Source of the DNA: an uncultured bacterium
GTDB taxonomy: Bacteria; Bacillota_I; Bacilli_A; RF39; UBA660
Direction of reading: 5' to 3'
DNA: 34,421 nt
Assembly (NCBI GenBank): GCA_949296705.1
Contig: CASFOW010000063.1
Span: 1 to 34,421 of the forward strand
The notes beneath the pieces are model-generated. The model made no database searches. It saw only the letters and a list, made by a program, of their open reading frames with translations, and was not told the DNA's origin. Positions 8,899-15,967 of the stretch are shown here, one piece after another (the stretch's first letter is position 1; every line of letters begins with the position of its first letter). The translations under genes and the position numbers were made by a program.

Positions 8899-9392
8899 AC
8901 TTTTTCTTCTCCTTCTATTTTCTTAATCATGGTTTGCATTCTAGTATGATAACCTTTGTGTTCATAAAAGTTTATAGCCTGATTATTATAGGCAAATACA
9001 TCAACAAGTATATATCTACAGTCCATTTTTAGAAAATACTCTTCCATCTTAGCCATTAACTGTTTACCTAATGCTTTTCCTCTAGCTTTTTTACTGATAA
9101 TTAATTCGGTAATGATACCAGACTTGGGACAAATATAGTCTAGATAGTCTTGCTCTTCATAAGAACGAATCAATCCCATAATTAATCCTACTACTTTTCC
9201 TTCATCGATGGCCAAAAAACATTTTCCCTCATTTTCTTCTAATTCTTTTAAATCATATAAAGCCATTTTTTCACGGTAATCTGGATGAAGTTGATCTAAA
9301 TGATCATGATCAATTTCTAAGATATATTCTTCTAATTCAACGAGTAAATCGCGCACGTTTTCTAAATATTTTTCTTCATATTCAATAATCAT
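8895..9392 (-). CDS. GNAT-family N-acetyltransferase
   Basis: The 165-residue protein shows the GNAT fold: ELIISKKARGKALGKQLMAKME (about 110-131) contains the R/Q-x-x-G-x-A/G acetyl-CoA loop, followed by ILVDVFAYNNQAINFYEHKGY (about 138-158) with the typical AINFYEKxGF ending. It transfers an acetyl group from acetyl-CoA to an amine. The substrate is unknown; modification of a toxic compound would fit the Bce context, but that is inference. It is coupled by ATGA overlaps to both neighbours. Confidence 0.85.
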   Translation of the reverse strand: MIIEYEEKYLENVRDLLVELEEYILEIDHDHLDQLHPDYREKMALYDLKELEENEGKCFLAIDEGKVVGLIMGLIRSYEEQDYLDYICPKSGIITELIISKKARGKALGKQLMAKMEEYFLKMDCRYILVDVFAYNNQAINFYEHKGYHTRMQTMIKKIEGEEKV

Positions 9393-9691
9393 TCTTTACC
9401 TTCTCTTTTCTTACTTGCTTCTGTCTTTGAACTCATCATTATACTTCCGATCCCGCTACCAAGAGCAAGACCAATCGCAATACCAAAAATCATACTAAGT
9501 GGAATCTCGTGAATAAACATTCCGACAATTATTCCTACCACAGATCCAAAACACATCCCTAAAGATATACCTAGAGCGACGTAATCTTCTTTTTCGACCA
9601 ATTTATGTTGAGTTTGTTTTTTCATTTTATCTCTCATCTTTCTACCAACCTTCACCTTTTTCATTTGTACTTTATATTCATCATATATCAT
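9389..9691 (-). CDS. Small glycine-zipper membrane protein, unknown function
   Basis: The product has up to 100 residues. Two membrane helices (about 41-60 and 67-88) are packed with GxxxG-type repeats (ALGISLGMCFG, IVGMF, FGIAIGLALGSGIGS), which favour tight helix packing or oligomers. The tail is charged. The start is uncertain: ATG 9691 has a weak site, while ATG 9637 has AAGGTTGG upstream and ATG 9625 is also in frame. It begins the minus-strand gene string leading to the Bce-like regulators, with an ATGA overlap into the GNAT gene. I do not recognise a named family. Confidence 0.65.
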   Translation of the reverse strand: MIYDEYKVQMKKVKVGRKMRDKMKKQTQHKLVEKEDYVALGISLGMCFGSVVGIIVGMFIHEIPLSMIFGIAIGLALGSGIGSIMMSSKTEASKKREGKE

Positions 9692-9815
9692 TTTTCTAGG
9701 TTCAGGTAGCTTTTTCGGTTATTTTTATTTTTTCCTATAAAATGAGTTATTTTTTTCCTCTTCATCATTGGGATAAAACAACTCGTTATTCAGCATCTTC
9801 ATTGACATGATAACA

Positions 9816-10379
9816 TTAGTTACAACTTCCACCATGTTCTTCAAAATAGGCTTCGATAAAAGCAATCGTCATTTTTCCTTTCGTAAAGTTTTGTTCTTCT
9901 AGAATGTCGCTGATATATTCACTTCCACTTGTTTCTACAATATTATCATCTCGGTCACTTTCAATGGAATAAGTGTATTTTTGTCCATCCAAGCTACATT
10001 CTAAAATAGCAGTTAAGCTTTCTACATTTGAAGTGGATTCAGATACAGTATTGAACAAAAAGAAACCAACTATGGCTAACACTAAGTAAATAAGTAATAA
10101 AATACCAATTACTTTTAATATTTTGATGATAATCCCTGCTAGTTTTTCGGTATTACTAATTTTTTCTACTAATACGTTTTTTTGATCATTATTTAATAAT
10201 TCATCAATACTAACCTGAAATATTTGGGACAATGCTTTCAACTGTTCAGGATTGGGGGAAGTTTCTCCTAATTCCCAGTTAGAAATTGTCTGTCTAGTTA
10301 CCCCTATCTTTTCTGCCAAGCGTTCTTGAGACAATTTATTTTCCTTTCTTAAAACGACTAATTGTTCTCCTAATTTCAT
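9816..10379 (-). CDS. XRE-family regulator with a membrane anchor
   Basis: From ATG 10379 the protein has 187 residues. Residues about 3-57 form an XRE domain (LGEQLVVLRKENKLSQERLAEKIGV, then TRQTISNWELGETSPN), residues about 84-110 a membrane helix, and the rest a small external domain. This architecture is common in Bacillota and suggests a DNA-binding domain tethered to a sensor outside the membrane. The frame opens at 10409, but GAGGTG precedes ATG 10379. A TATAAT (10401-10406) is only about 20 bases upstream, so the leader would be very short. The ligand and targets are unknown. Confidence 0.85.
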   Translation of the reverse strand: MKLGEQLVVLRKENKLSQERLAEKIGVTRQTISNWELGETSPNPEQLKALSQIFQVSIDELLNNDQKNVLVEKISNTEKLAGIIIKILKVIGILLLIYLVLAIVGFFLFNTVSESTSNVESLTAILECSLDGQKYTYSIESDRDDNIVETSGSEYISDILEEQNFTKGKMTIAFIEAYFEEHGGSCN

Positions 10380-10579
10380 TTTTTTATTCACCTCGTTATC
10401 ATTATACAAAAATAAAACTTAGCATTCTATCAAATAACTTTGGAACTTGCGCAAAGATTTTTAACATTTCTATTTTGATGTTTATTTATCGCTAAAAAAA
10501 CTAATTGCCCTTGTCTTTTTTCTAACAATATCTATTTTGATTAAGATCGTCTATTTTATGGGTTACACGGTTTTCTTTC

Positions 10580-10810
10580 TTATTTCATTTTCTCGATTGG
10601 TTCTATTAAATAGAAAGCTACCTTATTATTCTTACCATGAATAGTTTTTTATAATTTCTCATTTCTTCAGGAACGCTTAGCCCTAATAGATAAGTATTTT
10701 CTTCTTGATCACCCAATCCATCCAGCCATCATCATCATTTTTTAGCTGATGTCTATTTAATACCATTTACAGCAATACAGTTTTTTTTGCGTGATTTTAT
10801 TATATTCCAT
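10580..10810 (-). pseudogene. Frameshifted relic of a small gene, about 76 codons
   Basis: This stretch has no intact frame, but four single-base changes, each in or beside a homopolymer, restore one continuous frame of 77 codons from ATG 10810 to TAA 10580. The joined pieces read roughly MEYNKITQKNC-IAVNGIN, then RHQLKNDDDGWMDW, then GDQEENTYLLGLSVPEEMRN, then YKKLF, then GKNNKVAFYLIEPIEKMK. The net length change is zero. Codon choice is normal for the genome. I do not recognise the family. It lies between the XRE gene and an IS200-like element, so decay after insertion is plausible. Sequencing error in homopolymers is the alternative, though neighbouring genes are intact. The remaining gene-free bases (10411-10579 and 10811-10835) are AT-rich with nothing clear. 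Confidence 0.45.
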
Positions 10811-10835
10811 TATTCTTTTTTTCTCTAATGAAACT

Positions 10836-10855
10836 CCCCGCAGCAAGCTACGGGG
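10836..10855 (-). repeat. Right-end subterminal hairpin of the IS200-like element
   Basis: On the minus strand CCCCGTAGC-TT-GCTGCGGGG folds into a 9-bp stem with one T-G pair. The tnpA stop codon TAG (10848-10850) lies inside its first arm. Confidence 0.75.
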
Positions 10856-11321
10856 TATCTTTTCCAGCGATGCTACTCAACGCTAAATGTAACTGCTTAT
10901 ATTCCGTAACTTGTTTACCTTGATTTCTCACGTACTCTTTTATTACCGTTTCGTTTTGATTTTTCCCCACCGTTGCCACAAAATATCCGTCTGTCCAAAA
11001 CTCTCCTCCCCATAGTTTTTTCTTAACCTGAGGACATTCGACAAATATTTGCCTTGCCGTAATACTTTTGATTATTTTTACTATCTGAGTTGGCGCATAA
11101 TTTGGTGTGCTTTGAACTAAGAAATGTACATGATCTTGGTCTGTCCCTATTTCAAGAAATTTTATATAATCATATCGTTTTTCTATTTCAAGGCAAATTT
11201 GTCGAAGATGTGCTTCCACATTTTCATCAAATACTATACGACGGTATTTTGCTGGGCATACAATATGGTAAACAAGATTACTTACATTATGAGACAAGTA
11301 TAAAAATTCACTTTCACTCAT
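10848..11321 (-). CDS. tnpA: IS200/IS605 family transposase TnpA (Y1 HUH enzyme)
   Basis: From ATG 11321 the protein has 157 residues, normal for TnpA. The metal-binding HUH motif is His64-Val-His66 in DQDHVHFLVQ, and the catalytic tyrosine is Tyr130 in VIKEYVRNQGK with Gln134. The enzyme cuts single-stranded DNA at hairpin-marked ends and forms a 5' phosphotyrosine link, giving 'peel and paste' transposition. The frame is open from GTG 11336 and also contains ATG 11327; ATG 11321 is chosen because GTGAGGG then sits at proper spacing. All catalytic residues are present, so it may be active. Confidence 0.93.
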   Translation of the reverse strand: MSESEFLYLSHNVSNLVYHIVCPAKYRRIVFDENVEAHLRQICLEIEKRYDYIKFLEIGTDQDHVHFLVQSTPNYAPTQIVKIIKSITARQIFVECPQVKKKLWGGEFWTDGYFVATVGKNQNETVIKEYVRNQGKQVTEYKQLHLALSSIAGKDTP

Positions 11322-11361
11322 AGGCATCGCCCTCACTTCGTATTTATCATACTACGTTCGG

Positions 11362-11383
11362 CCCTACGCTGCAAGCAGCGGGG
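11362..11383 (-). repeat. Left-end subterminal hairpin of the IS200-like element
   Basis: A perfect CGCTGC-AA-GCAGCG stem (11367-11380) is extended by three G-C pairs across a 2-base bulge. It resembles the right-end hairpin in sequence and loop and lies about 40 bases upstream of the tnpA start. Confidence 0.7.
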
Positions 11384-11394
11384 AAATGCCCTAG

Positions 11395-11423
11395 AATTTA
11401 AACATACACTGTATGTTTAAATT
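11395..11423. repeat. Perfect 13-bp palindrome beside the IS left end
   Basis: Arms AATTTAAACATAC (11395-11407) and GTATGTTTAAATT (11411-11423) are perfectly complementary around the 3-base spacer ACT. No T-run follows on either strand, so a terminator is unlikely. It may be an operator, part of the element's left end, or the insertion target. Confidence 0.8.
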
Positions 11424-11440
11424 TATTATAGTGGAATTTT

Positions 11441-11485
11441 GTTGTATTTATAGGTATTTCTAATTAAATTCTTATTAAATACAAC
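11441..11485. repeat. 10-bp inverted repeat upstream of the DUF1540 gene
   Basis: GTTGTATTTA (11441-11450) and TAAATACAAC (11476-11485) are perfect complements with a 25-base AT-rich spacer. Function is unknown; it could be a binding site in the leader of the gene at 11593. Confidence 0.6.
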
Positions 11486-11592
11486 TTCGTATAATTAATA
11501 TTATGTTAACTTCTTAAAACTAAATAGATGAAAAATTCTTTATTCTGTATAAAATATTACTATTGGGATAATTTATAAATGGAGGTTTTATC

Positions 11593-11769
11593 ATGAGTAA
11601 TAATCAAAAAATTAAATGTCAGGTGGCTTCTTGTAAATATCAAAATAGTGATTATTGTACTTTGAAACAAATACAGATAAGTAACAGTAAGCATTCTAAT
11701 TATGTTACTGATCAAGAAGAAACTATTTGTAAAAGTTTTCACTGTGATGAAAAAAATAGCGCTAAATAA
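11593..11769 (+). CDS. DUF1540 small Cys-rich protein
   Basis: The 58-residue protein has four Cys at positions 9, 14, 22 and 46 plus a final Cys51. The pattern is C-x-V-x-x-C-x-Y, then YC-x-L-x-x-I-x-I, then ETICKSF. This matches the DUF1540 family, short Cys-rich proteins common in Clostridia and Bacilli, thought from Cys spacing to bind a metal, with no proven role. GGAGG (11581-11585) lies seven bases before the ATG. It stands alone on the plus strand and ends in a terminator shared with deoB. Confidence 0.85.
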   Translation: MSNNQKIKCQVASCKYQNSDYCTLKQIQISNSKHSNYVTDQEETICKSFHCDEKNSAK

Positions 11770-11780
11770 CACGCTATTTT
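11753..11780. terminator. Bidirectional terminator between DUF1540 gene and deoB
   Basis: The perfect 9-bp stem AAAATAGCG / CGCTATTTT (11753-11761, 11772-11780) has T-rich tails on both strands, seven T on the minus strand. It overlaps the deoB stop codon. Confidence 0.75.
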
Positions 11781-12940
11781 AATTTATCTAAAAAGCCTTT
11801 ACCAATTAGTGGCTGCATGGTATCAAAATTTTGCGTAATCGTTGCCCCAATATCAGCCATAGAATCTAGAATATCTAATTTCTTTGGTTCTTTCAAGTTA
11901 CGCCCAAAAATAAGAACTGGTACATTTTCTCTAGTGTGGCCATTACCTGGGAAAGTTGGATCACATCCGTGATCAGCAGTAAGAATTAACAAATCGTCCA
12001 TATCAAGTTTATTAATAATCATTGGTATTTCGACATCGAATTCTTCGATTGCTTTAGCATAGCCCTCTAAATCACGTTTATGACCATATTCTTGATCAAA
12101 ATCATTTAAATTACATACACATAACCCGGTAAAATTTTTTCCCATGATATCTGTTAATTTATTGATTGCTTCAGAATTATCTTTTGCTTTAATCTTTTTG
12201 GTAATCCCTTCCCCATCGAAAACATCAGCTATTTTTCCAATAGAGATAACCGAAAAACCCTTTTCACTTAGTAAGTTAAAAATACTTTTTGTTGGTGGTT
12301 TAACAGCAAATTCGCACTTTTCATTAGTAAATTTAAAATTGCCTGGTTTCCCAGTAAAGACACGAGCGATTACTCTACCGACTTTTAACTCTTCTGTTAA
12401 GGTAATTTGTCTAATTTTCGTTGCATATTCATATAATTTCGCAACAGGAATTACATCTTCGTGAGCAGCAATACACAAGTTAGAGCCATTTGAAGTATAG
12501 AGAATTAAAAAACCATATTCTAGTTGTCTTTCGCCAAGTTCATTGATAATATCTAATCCGTTAGCATTTTTATTTCCAATTACACGTCGTTGAGTGATAT
12601 TTTCAATTTGGTCTAAAAGCTCTCTAGGAAAACCATTTTCTGTAAATTGTTTAAATGGTACTAAATTTCTAACTCCCATTAATTCGTAATGACCTGTCAA
12701 AGTATCTTTTCCAGGATTAGTCGGTCTAGCGATAGTATAATAAGCATCAACATTAGGATTTTCGTCCATGTTTAAGGTATTTAAAAAGCCTAATTTTTGT
12801 AAGTTAGGTACAAAAAGATCATAATTTTCTTTAATGTGACCGAGAGTATTGGCTCCTTGATCTTGATAGTTATTGGCATCTAATGCCTCCCCTACTCCTA
12901 AGGAATCCATCACAACTAAAAATATTCGTCTAAATTTCAT
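11774..12940 (-). CDS. deoB: Phosphopentomutase
   Basis: DeoB interconverts ribose-1-phosphate and ribose-5-phosphate (and the deoxy forms), linking nucleoside salvage to central metabolism. It is a cytosolic two-Mn2+ enzyme of the alkaline phosphatase superfamily. The N-terminal metal motif is VVMDSLGVGEA, followed by DQGANTLGH; the C-terminal metal region is LTADHGCDPTFPGNGHTRE. From ATG 12940 the product has 388 residues, the usual length. Upstream ATG 12949 overlaps xerD by 8 bases and is equally possible, since AAAGGA lies between them. Gene order xerD-deoB on one strand is familiar in Bacilli. Confidence 0.95.
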   Translation of the reverse strand: MKFRRIFLVVMDSLGVGEALDANNYQDQGANTLGHIKENYDLFVPNLQKLGFLNTLNMDENPNVDAYYTIARPTNPGKDTLTGHYELMGVRNLVPFKQFTENGFPRELLDQIENITQRRVIGNKNANGLDIINELGERQLEYGFLILYTSNGSNLCIAAHEDVIPVAKLYEYATKIRQITLTEELKVGRVIARVFTGKPGNFKFTNEKCEFAVKPPTKSIFNLLSEKGFSVISIGKIADVFDGEGITKKIKAKDNSEAINKLTDIMGKNFTGLCVCNLNDFDQEYGHKRDLEGYAKAIEEFDVEIPMIINKLDMDDLLILTADHGCDPTFPGNGHTRENVPVLIFGRNLKEPKKLDILDSMADIGATITQNFDTMQPLIGKGFLDKLK

Positions 12941-12941
12941 C

Positions 12942-13844
12942 TTATTCATCGTCCTTTCTTGGGTGATATTCTTCATAATCTTTTCTTACTTTTTGGTTGG
13001 TAATATGAGTATAAATCCTAGTAGTCGCAATATCACTATGACCAAGCATTTCTTGAATTACCCGAAGATCTGCTCCATTTTCTAACAAATGAGTCGCAAA
13101 GCTATGTCTTAAAGTATGGGGAGAAACATTAGAATTCAGATTCTTTTTGATTAATAATTCTTTTAATATTTTAAAGAATCCTTGACGGGATATTGGTTTT
13201 CCATGATTGTTTAAGAATAACTCTGAGTAGCTATTACTTTTTCTTTTTTCTAAAAGAGGCCTTTTCTCTAAGTATTCAGAAAGAGAGATGATAATGTAAT
13301 CATTAATTGGAACAATTCTTTCTTTTCTTCCCTTCCCAGTACATCTTACTGTACAATTTGTAAGATCGATATCATTTAGTGTCAAGCTGAGTAATTCACT
13401 AATCCGGAGTCCAGTTCCGTATAGTAATTCTAACATAGCTTTGTTTCGATAGTCAAATGGTGTATTTAGGGAAATATCTAGTAATTTATCTACTTCTTCT
13501 ACCGTTAGCGTGTTAGGGAGTTGTTTTTTTAACTTCGGCCGTTCAATATTTTTTGAAATATCTTCTTTTAAATAGCCAATCTTTAAAAAATATTTATGAA
13601 AGTTTTTGATTACGGTTATCGCATGAGCGATAGATTGTGGACTTATCTCTTGTTTTTTTAATGTTTCTAAGTACTCAGTAATATGATTTATCTTTACATC
13701 TTTAATATCGGTTATAGTATTTTTCTTTAAGAAATTACAGTATTTTTCTAATTCTAAACGATAGGATTCTTTGGTATTCATTGTTAAATGTTGTTCGATT
13801 AAAACATACTGTAAGTAACTTTCTCTTTCTTTATCTAATTTCAT
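12942..13844 (-). CDS. xerD: Tyrosine recombinase XerD
   Basis: This 300-residue protein has a SAM-like N-terminal DNA-binding domain (about 5-90) and a catalytic domain with all six active-site residues: Arg147 (GTGLRISE), Lys171 (TGKGRKER), His243 and Arg246 (HTLRHSFATH), His269 (LGHSDIATT) and Tyr278 (IYTHI). It would resolve chromosome dimers at dif with FtsK. Size and the deoB neighbour favour XerD over XerC or a phage integrase. An extended -10 promoter lies just upstream, and the stop is adjacent to deoB. Confidence 0.92.
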   Translation of the reverse strand: MKLDKERESYLQYVLIEQHLTMNTKESYRLELEKYCNFLKKNTITDIKDVKINHITEYLETLKKQEISPQSIAHAITVIKNFHKYFLKIGYLKEDISKNIERPKLKKQLPNTLTVEEVDKLLDISLNTPFDYRNKAMLELLYGTGLRISELLSLTLNDIDLTNCTVRCTGKGRKERIVPINDYIIISLSEYLEKRPLLEKRKSNSYSELFLNNHGKPISRQGFFKILKELLIKKNLNSNVSPHTLRHSFATHLLENGADLRVIQEMLGHSDIATTRIYTHITNQKVRKDYEEYHPRKDDE

Positions 13845-13867
13845 AAAACTACCCCCACTACATCTTC

Positions 13868-13876
13868 ATTATACCA
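13868..13876 (-). promoter_or_regulatory. Extended -10 promoter of xerD-deoB
   Basis: The minus strand carries TGGTATAAT, an extended -10 element, 23-32 bases upstream of the xerD ATG. The -35 region is weak. Confidence 0.55.
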
Positions 13877-13989
13877 TATTTTAGCTCTATACGGTTAGTG
13901 AGTTGTAGAAATTCTTTATGTTTTCTGATAAAATAAGTATTGAACTTTTAAGAAAGGTATTTATGAAGTTAAAGAAAGGAAGTTAGCGA

Positions 13990-15228
13990 ATGAATAAACC
14001 TCTTGCTTTAAAATTAACGCCTAATTCTATCGATGAAGTAATTGGCCAAAAACATTTACTAGGGGAAGGAAAAATTCTACGTAATTTGGTGGAAAATAAA
14101 AAGATATTTTCCATGATTTTATATGGAAAGCCTGGTATTGGAAAAACGACTATTGCGCAAGCTATTGTAAAGGATTTAGGCGTTAGATATCGATTTTTAA
14201 ACGCGACAATCAATAATAAAAAAGATTTTGATGTCGTGGTTGAAGAAGCCAAAATGTATGATGGTATTGTTTTAATTATGGATGAAATTCATCGTTTAAA
14301 TAAAGATAAACAAGATCTTTTACTTCCTCAGTTGGAAAGTGGTTTGATTACATTAATTGGAATGACTACGTCTAACCCTTATTTTAAAATTAATCCTGCG
14401 ATTCGTAGTCGTTGTCAAATCTTTGAACTTCATGATTTAGCTTATGAGGATATTGTTGAGGGCTTACATAGAGCAATAAACCATCCGGATTTAGCGGGAA
14501 TTGAGATTCCTGAAGAGGCAATTTCCTATATTGCGCACCTTTCGGGAAATGATCTTCGTTATGCCTATAACCTGTTAGAAATGGCTTTTTATGCGACAAA
14601 AGATAAAAAAGTAACGTTAGAATTACTTAAAAGTATCAATAATAAACCCGTTATGATTTCGGATAAAGACGCATCAGGCCACTATGATTTACTTAGTGCA
14701 TTTCAAAAGTCAATTAGAGGAAGTGATGTCGATGCGTCCCTACATTATTTAGCGCGTTTAATTGCGATCGGCGACTTGGACAGTATTTACAGGCGAATGA
14801 GCGTAATATGTTATGAGGATATTGGTTTAGCAAATCCTGATATGGGGCCTCGAGTGATGGCAGCGATTAAAGCAAGTGAACTAGTAGGTTTACCAGAAGC
14901 AAGAATACCTCTTTCTGAAGTCGTTATCGAGCTTGCCTTATCTCCAAAATCGAATACCGCTCACGTTGCTTTAGATAAAGCAATAGAAGATGTCGAAACA
15001 GGGCGTTGTGGTGATATTCCAGATACCATTAAGATTCACTCTACTATCTATAAATATCCACACGATTATCCCAATAATTTTGTTGTCCAACAGTATTTAC
15101 CAGACAATTTGATAGACAAAAAATACTATTTATCTAAAGATACATCGCCTAATGAGAGAATGCTTGGTCAAATTAGAGAAAAACTAGATCGTTTAAAAGA
15201 AAAAAATAATAATCAGAAAGAAGGATAA
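13990..15228 (+). CDS. rarA: Replication-associated recombination protein A (RarA/MgsA)
   Basis: The 412-residue clamp-loader-like AAA+ ATPase has Walker A GKPGIGKT (46-53), Walker B VLIMDE (94-99), sensor 1 around GMTTSNP and an SRC arginine-finger motif (IRSRC). A C-terminal MgsA oligomerisation domain follows (SDVDASLHYLARLI, CYEDIGLANP). RarA acts at stalled replication forks and assembles as a tetramer. AGAAAGGAAG precedes ATG 13990. Only seven bases separate it from the guanylate-kinase-like gene, so the two form an operon. Confidence 0.95.
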   Translation: MNKPLALKLTPNSIDEVIGQKHLLGEGKILRNLVENKKIFSMILYGKPGIGKTTIAQAIVKDLGVRYRFLNATINNKKDFDVVVEEAKMYDGIVLIMDEIHRLNKDKQDLLLPQLESGLITLIGMTTSNPYFKINPAIRSRCQIFELHDLAYEDIVEGLHRAINHPDLAGIEIPEEAISYIAHLSGNDLRYAYNLLEMAFYATKDKKVTLELLKSINNKPVMISDKDASGHYDLLSAFQKSIRGSDVDASLHYLARLIAIGDLDSIYRRMSVICYEDIGLANPDMGPRVMAAIKASELVGLPEARIPLSEVVIELALSPKSNTAHVALDKAIEDVETGRCGDIPDTIKIHSTIYKYPHDYPNNFVVQQYLPDNLIDKKYYLSKDTSPNERMLGQIREKLDRLKEKNNNQKEG

Positions 15229-15235
15229 GCAAGAA

Positions 15236-15859
15236 ATGGGAAAAATATTTTGTATTATAGGAAAAAGTTCTAGTGGAAAGGATTCGCTTTTTCGGATGCT
15301 TGAACAGGATTATCCTAACATGAGAAGAATCGTTCTTTATACCACTCGTCCAATTCGTACAGGAGAAATAGATGGTATAACTTACCATTACGTTGATGAT
15401 GAGACCTATTATAGAATGAAAGAGGAAAATAAAATCATCGAAGCTAGAAGTTATCATACAGAACATGGAATCTGGACTTATTTTACTTCTAGTCAGGAAA
15501 TTGATTTAGAAAATAATAATTATCTTCAGATCAATACCTTAGAAGGATATCAAAAGTTAAAAGATTATTTTGGAGTAGATAAAGTTGTCCCTATTTATAT
15601 AGAAGTTAAGGATGATGGAGTTCGCCTTCAACGAGCTTTAACTAGAGAAAGGAGCGAAAAGCAACCTAAGTATCAAGAATTGTGTCGCCGTTTTCTAGCG
15701 GATCAAATAGATTTTAGTGAGGAAAAATTGGCAAATGCAGAAATTACTGAAGAAAATCGCTTTCTTAATCATGATTTTATGAGATGCTTACAAGAAATCG
15801 AAGAAAAAATCAATGATCAACTATCTCTTACAAAGGCAAATAAACAGTATCAATTATAA
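15236..15859 (+). CDS. Guanylate-kinase-like nucleotide kinase
   Basis: The 207-residue protein has a P-loop GKSSSGKDS (9-17) and a guanylate-kinase GMP-binding block, YTTRPIRTGEIDGITYHYV (about 35-53). An Arg-rich lid/LID-like region follows (RALTRERSEKQPKYQELCRRF). Guanylate kinase normally reads GPSGxGKxT/S in its P-loop; this one has Asp after the Lys and a Ser-rich loop, and the C-terminus is divergent. It may be a paralogue rather than the essential Gmk. It is co-transcribed with rarA, 7 bases apart. Confidence 0.75.
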   Translation: MGKIFCIIGKSSSGKDSLFRMLEQDYPNMRRIVLYTTRPIRTGEIDGITYHYVDDETYYRMKEENKIIEARSYHTEHGIWTYFTSSQEIDLENNNYLQINTLEGYQKLKDYFGVDKVVPIYIEVKDDGVRLQRALTRERSEKQPKYQELCRRFLADQIDFSEEKLANAEITEENRFLNHDFMRCLQEIEEKINDQLSLTKANKQYQL

Positions 15860-15892
15860 AGATAGTCCCCTACTCTTCGAATTAGAATATAG

Positions 15893-15924
15893 AAAAAAGC
15901 AGTGCTAAAAATAGTACTGTTTTT
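15893..15924 (+). terminator. Terminator of the rarA operon
   Basis: The stem has arms 15893-15906 and 15913-15924 with one bulged G and one G-T pair, a short A-rich loop, and ends in five T. It lies 33 bases after the guanylate-kinase-like stop. Confidence 0.65.
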
Positions 15925-15936
15925 ATTAGGAAAAAA

Positions 15937-15963
15937 CTAAAAAAGCTACTCACTTAGAGTAAC
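15937..15963 (-). terminator. Terminator of the heat-shock operon
   Basis: On the minus strand GTTACTC-TAAGT-GAGTAGC folds with one wobble pair and is followed by six T. It lies just after the dnaJ stop. Confidence 0.7.
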
Positions 15964-15967
15964 TTAA

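Larger units (their letters stand above)
10836..11383 (-). mobile_element. IS200-like insertion sequence (IS200/IS605 family)
   Basis: The element contains a single tnpA gene and two subterminal hairpins, one at each side. The hairpin at 10836-10855 has a 9-bp stem and TT loop; the one at 11362-11383 has a 6-bp core stem plus three outer pairs across a 2-base bulge, also with a TT loop. On the minus strand both begin CCCCG and have TTGC at the loop. IS200/IS605 elements carry no terminal inverted repeats and use such hairpins as transposase sites. Exact ends lie a few to tens of bases outside the hairpins and cannot be set without an empty-site comparison. Confidence 0.8.

Noticed and set aside
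9741-9795. Possible terminator after the membrane-anchored XRE gene
   Set aside because: Only an 8-bp stem with one wobble pair and a loop of about 30 bases, with no clear T-run; too weak to list.
11560-11772. 70-codon minus-strand frame opposite the DUF1540 gene
   Set aside because: The plus strand carries the DUF1540 Cys pattern and GGAGG; the minus frame has neither signal nor motif.
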